Below, piece after piece: positions 8,248 through 16,715 of a DNA stretch of 41,100 nt. Both the position numbers and the translations under genes were made by a program. The DNA is from an uncultured Pseudomonadota bacterium (GTDB lineage: Bacteria > Pseudomonadota > Alphaproteobacteria > Rs-D84): positions 1 through 41,100 of the forward strand of contig CAMYYT010000009.1 in the NCBI GenBank assembly GCA_947303585.1. Direction: 5' to 3'. The notes beneath the pieces were generated by a model. That model did not search any database, was not told where the DNA came from, and saw only the letters and a program-made list of their open reading frames with translations. Each line of letters opens with the position of its first letter. Positions within the stretch are counted from its first letter, which is position 1.

Positions 8248-8290
8248 AGACTACACCAAAATTATTTTTTTGTCAAGTGTTTTTTGTCAA
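8248..8290 (-). promoter_or_regulatory. Tandem consensus -35 boxes before the 50-residue gene
   Basis: Two minus-strand TTGACA boxes (8285-8290 and 8271-8276). The second is 17 nt from TAGTCT (8248-8253); the first is 18 nt from AATAAT (8261-8266). A partial inverted repeat (ATTGACAAG / CTTGTCAAT type) overlaps this area and may be an operator. Confidence 0.5.
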
Positions 8291-8297
8291 TACCCTT

Positions 8298-10178
8298 TTA
8301 TTCGTCTTTGCCACAATCTGTGCATTCTTCCGTTTCGGTATATTCTTCCACGATAATAGGCGCAGGTTTTGGTTGTTCCATATATTGAACTTCTTTAACA
8401 ACACGCACACGACGGTTTTCTGCATTTGGCGTATTATTCGGAGTTGGAACCTTTAAATCTTCTTCGCCAGCCGATACCGCTATAATCTGCGAAGCTGGTA
8501 TTCCGCGTTCAATCAACATTTTTTGCACAGCTTCTGCACGACGTCCACCCAAAGCATAATTATATGCATTCGAACCCGCTGTATCAGTATGACCAACCAC
8601 AGAAACCTTTACATTTTTATTCGATTGAGTTGTTTCCGCCAATTTATTGATAATATCATCATATTCAGGTTTAATAATAGCTTTGTCAAAATCAAACCTG
8701 ATTTCGAATACTTCTTCTACTATTTTTTGTCTTGGTTCCAATGGAATCTGTTGAACTTTGATAATAGTTTTATCATTTGATACCGTCGGAGCCGGAGCAT
8801 TGTTCAAATCATCCAATCTGGAATTAATCGCCGCCAATTCGGCACGCAAAGCCGTCATCAATTCTATAAATTCTGCACGAGATACATAATCATCAGATTT
8901 TTCTTGCGTTGCCAACACGTTTCTTAATTCTTGGCAACTTTGACATGAAGAGCATTCTTGAACAGGTTCTTCACGATAAATTGATGCATCTCTGTTCTGA
9001 CCTGTATCTTCACGATAAAGCAACATTTCTCTAACTTCTTGCAAATCTTGGCATGCAGAACATTCCGGTTGTTTTGAATCAGAAGAACGTTCCAATAACA
9101 ACCCTTTTAATTCGTGGAATTCTTTACAAGTAGGTGCTTTTGGTTGAACCAAAATAATGTCTTTTATTTCCTGATAGTCATTACAAACAGAACATCCATC
9201 TGGTTCCGTCTGTTGTTGTCTTAACAAAAGCTCTTTCAATTCTTGATAATCTTGTGATGTTTGAGCCTGACACTCTTTACATTTCTGACATTCTTGCTGT
9301 TCACGATAGATTGTTGTTTCATACTTATCTCCGGAACCAGACAAATCATCAGAACCATTAAAAGTATCAGAACCTTCGTTAACGTTCTCTTCCCCACCAT
9401 AAATATTTTGATTGAATACCATAGGCTGTTGTTGTTGTGCAGCAACCGCAACAGGAATCGGTTGAATCACACTTGCTGGAACATTGACATTGTTCACAAT
9501 CAAAACCCCATCACGTGAACGAGACGAACCCGCCATAGCGCTTAAACGGCGCGTTTCCGGATAATACTGTTCTTCCACCTGTGCAACTGGTGCAACATTT
9601 TCAGATTTCACAGCCGTTGGTGCAACAACTTTCCCATTAGAACAATCTTGCAACATCTGCATAGTCGCCGCAAAACGATTTCTGCATTCTGTCGCTGTTG
9701 CCCTTTGACCAGTTGAAGCAGCCGATATCCAACAATCAAATTTCGCTTGGGCCTCTGCCGCCAATTGTGGTTGAGCTTCCACTACATCATTTTTCAATTC
9801 ACCCATTAAATCATTATAGGCAGTATAAATATCAAACCTTTCCGATTCGCTGCGAACAGGCCAATTATCTAAACTTTCTGGGAATGGCGTTTCACCAGAA
9901 AACGCCCCCACAGCCTTTTGAGCAAATAATTCTGCAACATCAGGATAACCACTTGTGCGCGCATTATAAATCGCATACGAACGATAATTCATAGCCAATT
10001 GGTTCAGAAAAGAATCTTGATGCGGAGCACCATCGGCAGTTATATTTTCAACATAATCAACCGTCGGAGTATTATATCTTACATTTGTATTTTCCGCCCC
10101 TTCGTTCACCCCTGCACACCCGACCAAAGCCAAGCACACAGCCAAAGACAGCAAAGACACATAGCATTTGTTTTTCAT
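8298..10178 (-). CDS. OmpA-family peptidoglycan-binding lipoprotein with CxxC repeats
   Basis: A 626-residue lipoprotein. The signal has lipobox LVGC with Cys21. Residues 55-180 form a helical domain (FLNQLAMNYRSYAIYNAR). Residues 185-285 are a low-complexity linker. Residues about 294-425 hold five Cys-containing units, each CxxC or C followed by a heptad-like segment (YQELKELLL, YQEIKDIIL, FHELKGLLL, LQEVREMLL, CQELRNVLA). Residues about 488-596 are an OmpA C-terminal domain with FDFDKAIIKPEY, GHTDTAGSNAYN and NRRVRV, so diaminopimelate binding is expected. It probably tethers the outer membrane to peptidoglycan. The Cys repeats may form an interlinked or metal-binding coiled coil (inference). 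GGAAAGGA precedes the ATG. Confidence 0.9.
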   Translation of the reverse strand: MKNKCYVSLLSLAVCLALVGCAGVNEGAENTNVRYNTPTVDYVENITADGAPHQDSFLNQLAMNYRSYAIYNARTSGYPDVAELFAQKAVGAFSGETPFPESLDNWPVRSESERFDIYTAYNDLMGELKNDVVEAQPQLAAEAQAKFDCWISAASTGQRATATECRNRFAATMQMLQDCSNGKVVAPTAVKSENVAPVAQVEEQYYPETRRLSAMAGSSRSRDGVLIVNNVNVPASVIQPIPVAVAAQQQQPMVFNQNIYGGEENVNEGSDTFNGSDDLSGSGDKYETTIYREQQECQKCKECQAQTSQDYQELKELLLRQQQTEPDGCSVCNDYQEIKDIILVQPKAPTCKEFHELKGLLLERSSDSKQPECSACQDLQEVREMLLYREDTGQNRDASIYREEPVQECSSCQSCQELRNVLATQEKSDDYVSRAEFIELMTALRAELAAINSRLDDLNNAPAPTVSNDKTIIKVQQIPLEPRQKIVEEVFEIRFDFDKAIIKPEYDDIINKLAETTQSNKNVKVSVVGHTDTAGSNAYNYALGGRRAEAVQKMLIERGIPASQIIAVSAGEEDLKVPTPNNTPNAENRRVRVVKEVQYMEQPKPAPIIVEEYTETEECTDCGKDE

Positions 10179-10213
10179 ATCTGATTCCTTTCCTTACACC
10201 TAATATCAATATA

Positions 10214-10242
10214 ATTATACAGACTTTTAAAAATCTAGTAAA
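10214..10242 (-). promoter_or_regulatory. Promoter of the OmpA-family lipoprotein
   Basis: Minus-strand TTTACT (10237-10242), 17-nt spacer, TATAAT (10214-10219), upstream of the ATG at 10178. Confidence 0.55.
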
Positions 10243-10290
10243 GCAAAAAAAGGCGAATTATTAGAATTTTTTATAATGAAAAAATTCATA

Positions 10291-11115
10291 CTACTTATCA
10301 AGTGCTTGGGTAGCCATTGTTCCCAAAGAAGGCAAGACACTCTTAAGATTTCCAGAACCACCAAAAGATTGAACAGCCTGCATTACCGATTCCATTCCCG
10401 AAGCACCAGTAGTCTGTCCAACATTTCCCATAGCCTGGATAACAAAATTACCCAAAGCTTCGCTTTTTGCCGCCCTTAACTTAGCCGGCGCACACCTATC
10501 AAACTTTTCTTTTAATTTAGTTATCTTTGCCACTTCAGCTATTGTATAATCAGCATCAGAAAAAGGGATTTTTGCAAATATATCATATATGTTAGATATA
10601 TATTCGCATTTTTTATTATCTACATCACACAACTTACCCGAAGATACCTTTGGAAACCCGTACCACACCGTATCCATATCTGATTTCGAAGAAAATGTTT
10701 CATAACAAACATCTTCTTCGTCACGATGATTATCTATGAATCCTTGATAATGACTGCCAGAATTATCTGCTGCTGTACTACAAGGTTCGCCCAACCCCGA
10801 AACCGCAGACGAAGCATCCGTTGTTCCTATTTTTGCCCATTCTTTGACCAAATCATCCACAGTAGATTTTTCATCACTTGTCGGTTCACAACCAGAATCA
10901 AGCTTTTGTTGTTCTGACTTCAAAGATTGAACACTGCCCACCAAGCCCATAACCGCAGGCAACAAACTGGTCATAGAATCCATTTTATTGACCTGCTGCT
11001 TTGTGCTTACTGGCGCAGCCTTTTTGATACCGCTGGATTTGACACTAACCGCCCCCCATGATGTCAAAGGCATCACGCATGCGACAACAACAAAAATAGA
11101 AAATAACTTTTTCAT
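10291..11115 (-). CDS. Secreted protein of unknown function
   Basis: A 274-residue protein with a signal peptide (MKKLFSIFVVVACVMPLTSWGA). The mature protein has several Cys (GCEPTSDE, GEPCST, EDVCYETF, KLCDVDNKKCEYI, DRCAPAKLR), a helical middle and a Gly/Ser/Met-rich end. No catalytic motif or known domain is visible. An AAGAGAG Shine-Dalgarno lies before the ATG and a TATAAT box about 14 nt upstream. It is divergent from lptC. A periplasmic or surface location with disulfides is inferred. Confidence 0.75.
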   Translation of the reverse strand: MKKLFSIFVVVACVMPLTSWGAVSVKSSGIKKAAPVSTKQQVNKMDSMTSLLPAVMGLVGSVQSLKSEQQKLDSGCEPTSDEKSTVDDLVKEWAKIGTTDASSAVSGLGEPCSTAADNSGSHYQGFIDNHRDEEDVCYETFSSKSDMDTVWYGFPKVSSGKLCDVDNKKCEYISNIYDIFAKIPFSDADYTIAEVAKITKLKEKFDRCAPAKLRAAKSEALGNFVIQAMGNVGQTTGASGMESVMQAVQSFGGSGNLKSVLPSLGTMATQALDK

Positions 11116-11166
11116 TCTCTCTTGGATGCATTATATCATAAAAAAAAGATTATATAAATATAAAAA

Positions 11167-11195
11167 TTGCATTTTTATTTACAAAATACTACACT
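11167..11195 (+). promoter_or_regulatory. Promoter predicting a leaderless lptC mRNA
   Basis: TTGCAT (11167-11172), 17-nt spacer, TACACT (11190-11195). The lptC ATG is at 11203, 7 nt beyond the -10, and no Shine-Dalgarno is present. Confidence 0.55.
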
Positions 11196-11202
11196 GCGAA
11201 AC

Positions 11203-11682
11203 ATGAACAGAGATAAAAGAAACTTTATAATATTTTCAAAACATAAACGACTTACCAGATTATGGCAGTTTTTCTTTACTGGTTGGGGGCTTGTGATGGT
11301 TGCTATTTTGGCTGCTGCCCCGTTTTTAACAAAACAAATTTTATGGACTCCTATTACTGCTGTTAATATGCGCGATATCGTAACGAATCAGTTTAAAATG
11401 ACAAATGCAAATTTTAGTGGCGTTGATAAAGATGGCAACCCTTTTAAAATTCATGCCGTATCAGGACACCAAGAATATGGAAAACCAGATATAGTATTTC
11501 TTGAACAACCTTCTGGTGTTATTACCCGTTCTACTGCCGAAGGTAAAAGAACTGATAAAATTTCTGCGAAACGTGGTCAATTTAATCACAAAGAACAAAT
11601 TCTTACGCTTACCGGAAATGTGACTGTGAATTCAAGTACCGGGGACAAAATATTAACAAAAGAAATGGTGATAAAGCTATGA
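11203..11682 (+). CDS. lptC: LPS export protein LptC
   Basis: A 159-residue bitopic inner-membrane protein. It has a cytoplasmic basic N-terminus, one membrane segment (about 22-43) and a periplasmic LptC/OstA-type beta fold (FKMTNANFSGVDKDGNPF, AVSGHQEYG, SAKRGQFNHKEQILTLTGNV). LptC takes LPS from the LptBFG transporter and passes it to LptA. The ATG at 11203 is preferred over an in-frame TTG at 11167, which falls in the promoter. It overlaps lptB by 4 nt (ATGA), so the two are coupled. The lptA gene that usually lies between lptC and lptB is absent here. Confidence 0.85.
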   Translation: MNRDKRNFIIFSKHKRLTRLWQFFFTGWGLVMVAILAAAPFLTKQILWTPITAVNMRDIVTNQFKMTNANFSGVDKDGNPFKIHAVSGHQEYGKPDIVFLEQPSGVITRSTAEGKRTDKISAKRGQFNHKEQILTLTGNVTVNSSTGDKILTKEMVIKL

Positions 11683-12410
11683 TAAAAAAATCTGTATTGC
11701 GCGCTGAACATTTATCCAAGAGTTATGGGAAACGTCTTGTTTTACGCGACATTTCTTTAATGGCGAACCAAGGCGAATCAGTTGGGCTGTTGGGACCAAA
11801 CGGCGCCGGAAAAACCACAGCGTTTTATTGTATTACTGGACAACTTGCAGCAACAAGCGGACAAATATTTTTAAATTCCCAAGATATAACTCACCTACCT
11901 TTTTATCAACGTTCTCGTTTACACATCGGTTATTTACCCCAAGAAAACAGCGTATTTCGCGGATTATCTGTCGAAGATAATATTATGTCTGTTCTTGAAA
12001 TAGTTGAACCGAATCGCAAAAAAAGACAAGAAAAACTTGATGCATTACTCAAAGAATTTTCCATTGAATTTTTACGCAAAAGCCCTGCTACCGCTTTATC
12101 TGGTGGTGAACGTCGCCGTGTTGAAATTGCGCGCGCTTTGGCAAACGACCCAAAATTTATTTTACTAGACGAACCTTTTGCAGGTATTGACCCTATTGCG
12201 GTAAACGAAATCCGTGAAATGGTATCTCAATTAAAAAACCGCGGTCTTGGCGTGATTATCACAGATCACAATGTTCGCGAAACATTGGGCATCACGGACC
12301 GCAGTTATGTTTTACACGACGGTAAAATATTAAAACACGGAACTTCAAAAGAAATAGTCCAAGATGAAATGGTAAAAAAAGTCTATCTTGGTGAAAATTT
12401 CACTATGTAA
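11679..12410 (+). CDS. lptB: LPS export ABC transporter ATPase LptB
   Basis: A 243-residue ABC ATPase that powers LPS extraction with LptF/LptG. Walker A is GPNGAGKT (39-46), the Q-loop is LPQE (87-90), the signature is LSGGERRRVEIARAL (about 140-154), Walker B is FILLDEPFAGID (160-171), and the H-loop is in ITDHNV. Length and the FRGLSVEDNIM segment fit LptB. Its start overlaps the lptC stop. Only 36 nt separate it from eno. Confidence 0.95.
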   Translation: MIKKSVLRAEHLSKSYGKRLVLRDISLMANQGESVGLLGPNGAGKTTAFYCITGQLAATSGQIFLNSQDITHLPFYQRSRLHIGYLPQENSVFRGLSVEDNIMSVLEIVEPNRKKRQEKLDALLKEFSIEFLRKSPATALSGGERRRVEIARALANDPKFILLDEPFAGIDPIAVNEIREMVSQLKNRGLGVIITDHNVRETLGITDRSYVLHDGKILKHGTSKEIVQDEMVKKVYLGENFTM

Positions 12411-12422
12411 AAATAATCTTAA

Positions 12423-13709
<1,287 letters not shown>

Positions 13710-13916
13710 ATGGTATCTTTGTCTGATATTTTGTATATTATAAAATACATCCTGGTGGTCGGCATATTCATTGGAATATTGTTGACCCCAGCTTATCTGG
13801 CCGCAGCGAACAGTCGTGAAAAATATGATGCCATGCGTGTTCGTTCTGCCTCGTGGCTTTTTGGTTGGTCAATCATAGGATGGATTTTTGCTTTATTCGT
13901 TTCAGCCAAGAAATAA
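13710..13916 (+). CDS. Small two-TM protein resembling the superinfection-immunity (Imm) family
   Basis: A 68-residue protein whose ATG directly abuts the eno stop, so it should be translated by coupling. It has two membrane segments (about 7-31 and 47-65). The second, SWLFGWSIIGWIFALFVSAKK, together with LLTPAYLAAANSR, matches the pattern of small Imm-type superinfection-immunity membrane proteins (GW..IGWI.AL). Imm of phage T4 blocks phage DNA entry, but bacterial members are mostly uncharacterised. The match is to a short motif, so the family call is tentative. Confidence 0.65.
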   Translation: MVSLSDILYIIKYILVVGIFIGILLTPAYLAAANSREKYDAMRVRSASWLFGWSIIGWIFALFVSAKK

Positions 13917-13917
13917 A

Positions 13918-13940
13918 AAACGCCCGTTTTGGGCGTCTTT
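13918..13940. terminator. Bidirectional terminator after the eno unit
   Basis: ACGCCC (13920-13925), loop GTTTT, GGGCGT (13931-13936), flanked by A and T runs. It serves the eno unit and the convergent M23 peptidase gene. Confidence 0.75.
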
Positions 13941-15289
13941 TATTTCTTTGTTTCTGCAGCCGTGGCTGGCACAGCATTTTCAATTTCACTTAACCTGACT
14001 ATACGTGCAGAATTGTTTTTCAAAGATTCTATTATTGAATCCATCTGCACTTTCTTGTCCATAAACAATTTCTTATTTTTCGCATCCAAATTATCTATGG
14101 CTGGCAATTTCACTGTCATAGGATTAACATGCACCCCATTTTTAATAATTTCGTAATGCAAATGAGGTCCTGTCGACAACCCTGTAGAGCCAGAATAACC
14201 AATAATTTGCCCTTGGCGCACCATAGTCCCAACGTTTACCCCCTTGGCAAATTTAGACATATGAGCATACAAAGTTTCAAAAGTTCCATTGTGTCTAATC
14301 TTTACAAAATTACCGTGTCCACGATTAAAGCTTCGCGCGATAACACGCCCTGCCCCAGCAGCAGGAATCGGGGTTCCAGTAGGAGCACGGAAATCTACCC
14401 CTTTGTGCGCACGGGTAAATCCAAGCACTGGATGTTTGCGTCCTTTTGAAAAATTAGATGTAACTTTTGCATTATTAATTGGTGTTCTTTTCAAAGATTT
14501 AATTGCACCATTGCCATGTTCATCATAATAGCCCGCATGTCCATCAGGTTTTACATAACGATACATTCGAACATTACCACGCAATGCATCAAAAGAAACC
14601 GCCAAAACATGTCCATTATCAACTTTTTTATCCGAAGCAAAATTTTCTTCGTATAAAACATAGAATTTTTGCCCCGCCCTTATATCACGTTCAAAGTCCA
14701 TTTCAAACGCTAACAAATCATAAACATCCAAAATCAAACCTTCTGGTATTCCCGCATCCATCGCAGAAAGGTAAAAACTGCTGCCTTGGGCAATTTCGCC
14801 TTCTCTATACGCAAGACGAGTATCACGTTCTATCTGAATTTTCTGACATTGCCAAGTATCAGGCATTCCACAATCAATTTCTATTCTATTCCAAGGCCCA
14901 TTTTCAATGACTATTTTCGAAATCGGTTCCCCTTCTTTTGGACGAACAAAATCAAATTTATCACGCCCAGGGCGCAAAGTTACAAAATCAGCATCTTTTT
15001 TCAAATTCTGAGATATAGCATTTGCATCACGCATACTAAAACCTTGGTCTGTCAGAATCTTGGACAAAGTATCCCCAGGTTTAACTTCTATAACCGTATG
15101 CGTTTCTGGCGAAACAAAAACAGTTTCCCGAACAGGTTTATAAAACGCAACTAATCCAACAGCTATCACTGCCAACACAAACGCAACAACCAACACAACG
15201 CGCGACAACACATGTATATTGCACGCCTTTCTACAAGATTTTACCACACCGGCATTCATCTTTTTTAATATATCTTTTGCTTTTTTCAT
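13940..15289 (-). CDS. M23-family peptidoglycan peptidase (LysM-like, membrane-anchored)
   Basis: A 449-residue protein. It has a cytoplasmic N-terminus, one membrane segment (about 29-49), a LysM/OapA-like segment (VIEVKPGDTLSKILTDQGF, about 66-84) and a C-terminal LytM/M23 domain with Zn ligands H295 and D299 (AHKGVDF), H343 (LYAHMS), and H376/H378 (GPHLHYE). It is predicted to cut peptidoglycan cross-links, or to work as a MepM-type growth endopeptidase. The ATG at 15289 (MKKAKD) is preferred because a consensus promoter starts transcription right there; upstream in-frame codons lie inside that promoter. Divergent from prmC. Confidence 0.88.
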   Translation of the reverse strand: MKKAKDILKKMNAGVVKSCRKACNIHVLSRVVLVVAFVLAVIAVGLVAFYKPVRETVFVSPETHTVIEVKPGDTLSKILTDQGFSMRDANAISQNLKKDADFVTLRPGRDKFDFVRPKEGEPISKIVIENGPWNRIEIDCGMPDTWQCQKIQIERDTRLAYREGEIAQGSSFYLSAMDAGIPEGLILDVYDLLAFEMDFERDIRAGQKFYVLYEENFASDKKVDNGHVLAVSFDALRGNVRMYRYVKPDGHAGYYDEHGNGAIKSLKRTPINNAKVTSNFSKGRKHPVLGFTRAHKGVDFRAPTGTPIPAAGAGRVIARSFNRGHGNFVKIRHNGTFETLYAHMSKFAKGVNVGTMVRQGQIIGYSGSTGLSTGPHLHYEIIKNGVHVNPMTVKLPAIDNLDAKNKKLFMDKKVQMDSIIESLKNNSARIVRLSEIENAVPATAAETKK

Positions 15290-15325
15290 AAGGTCCATTA
15301 TAATAAAAATATGAACATAAATCAA
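15277..15325. promoter_or_regulatory. Divergent overlapping promoters sharing a palindromic -10
   Basis: The palindrome ATTATAAT (15297-15304) gives TATAAT on both strands. Plus strand: TTGCTT (15277-15282), 16 nt, TATAAT (15299-15304), prmC ATG at 15311. Minus strand: TTGATT (15320-15325), 17 nt, TATAAT (15297-15302), peptidase ATG at 15289. Each -35 lies in the other gene's coding sequence, and both mRNAs should be leaderless. Confidence 0.65.
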
Positions 15326-16078
15326 GCATTCGAATTTTTAAAAAACGCAAGCGGCATCAAATCTGCCCGTATTATCTTGGAAAAACGCAAAAAAATTTCT
15401 TTTTTGCGAACAATTTATTATGCACATCTTTTAAAAATCGGGATGCCAGTAGCGAAAATAATTCATTCCAAATGGTTTTATGGGCTTGAATTTTATACAA
15501 ACAGACATACACTTGACCCGCGTCCAGACACAGAAACCTTGGTAGAATCAGTCATCAAAGATTGTATTGAAAACAGACCGCGAACAATACTCGATATGGG
15601 CACAGGCACGGGCTGCATAATATGTGCGCTTTGTAAAAATATCCAAAATTCAACTGGTGTTGCAATGGACAAATCTGTTAAGGCTTTGAAAGTTGCGAAT
15701 AAAAACATAAAAAAATTTAATCTACAAGACCAAATAAAAACCAAACACGCAGATTTTGCGACCTTTAAATCAGACAACAAATTTGACATTATTGTTTCAA
15801 ACCCCCCTTATATAAAATATGGCGATGTGCGCGTAAATAAGGCTGCAAAATTCGACCCAAAAATCGCGTTATACGCAAAAAACGATGGATTTGCCGCATA
15901 TGAACAAATCGCAAAAAATGCAAAAAATTTATTAAAAAAAGATGGCAAAATATACCTTGAAATCGGCATAGGCCAATCAAACCAAATTATTAAAATATTT
16001 GAATTTTATGGCTGGCACTTTGAACGCATTGAAAAAGATTTAGCGGGTATAAATCGTGTGTTGGTTTTTACTATTTGA
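15311..16078 (+). CDS. prmC: Release-factor glutamine methyltransferase PrmC (HemK)
   Basis: A 255-residue SAM-dependent methyltransferase that modifies the Gln of the GGQ motif in release factors. It shows the family's RPDTETLVE (71-79), SAM motif I DMGTGTGC (95-102) and the substrate-binding NPPY (164-167). The helical N-terminal domain is shorter and more basic than usual. No Shine-Dalgarno is seen; the -10 box is 6 nt before the ATG. Its end overlaps the convergent MBL gene by 8 nt. Confidence 0.92.
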   Translation: MNINQAFEFLKNASGIKSARIILEKRKKISFLRTIYYAHLLKIGMPVAKIIHSKWFYGLEFYTNRHTLDPRPDTETLVESVIKDCIENRPRTILDMGTGTGCIICALCKNIQNSTGVAMDKSVKALKVANKNIKKFNLQDQIKTKHADFATFKSDNKFDIIVSNPPYIKYGDVRVNKAAKFDPKIALYAKNDGFAAYEQIAKNAKNLLKKDGKIYLEIGIGQSNQIIKIFEFYGWHFERIEKDLAGINRVLVFTI

Positions 16079-16715
16079 AAAATTTATTATTTTTCTTTAG
16101 CCAGCCAATTGATGTTTCCATACCATGTCCATGAACAACCCATGTCCCATCTGATAAATTTTTCTTATACAAATTTCCAATAGATTCAAATAATTGTTTT
16201 TCGTCGCCACCCGGGAAAGCCGTATTTCCATAACTTTCTTGGAACAAAGTGTCACCAACTAATAAAATTTTATACTTTGGAAAATAAAACATTAAACCGC
16301 CAGGCGTATGTCCAGGGCTTGCCATTACTTCCATATCCATACCGGGCAAAATTTCAATTGTCCCCAATGGTATATTTTTTGGTCTTTTATAATGTTCATG
16401 AATATGAGGTATACCAAACATATCCAACAATTCGTTTCCCCATCCAATCAAGAAATTATCTTTTTCGCTTAAAAACCAATCAACATTAAACCCATTAGCC
16501 AACGCTGGCGCAGCAGATATATGGTCTGGATGCCCATGCGTTGCATATATCGCACGCAATTTTAAACCGCGTTCCAACAAAACTTTTTCCCAATCAGTCG
16601 CTTTGCCCCACGGATCAAAAATCACCGCATCCGTTCCAACAGATACCAACACAGAATTTGTATTTTCTGGTGGCATATGTAAAACTTCGAACTTTACTTC
16701 ATTATTTTTTTGCAT
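16071..16715 (-). CDS. Metallo-beta-lactamase-fold hydrolase, glyoxalase II-like
   Basis: A 214-residue MBL-fold enzyme with metal motif HGHPDH (60-65), H136 (SPGHTPGG), D155 (VGDTLF) and H197 (HGHG). It resembles small glyoxalase-II-like/YcbL thioester hydrolases; the substrate is not known. The longer open frame upstream is only a shadow of ftsH. The ATG at 16715 lies 11 nt before the ftsH stop in another frame (14-nt overlap) and has no good Shine-Dalgarno, so translational coupling to ftsH is likely. Confidence 0.88.
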   Translation of the reverse strand: MQKNNEVKFEVLHMPPENTNSVLVSVGTDAVIFDPWGKATDWEKVLLERGLKLRAIYATHGHPDHISAAPALANGFNVDWFLSEKDNFLIGWGNELLDMFGIPHIHEHYKRPKNIPLGTIEILPGMDMEVMASPGHTPGGLMFYFPKYKILLVGDTLFQESYGNTAFPGGDEKQLFESIGNLYKKNLSDGTWVVHGHGMETSIGWLKKNNKFFK

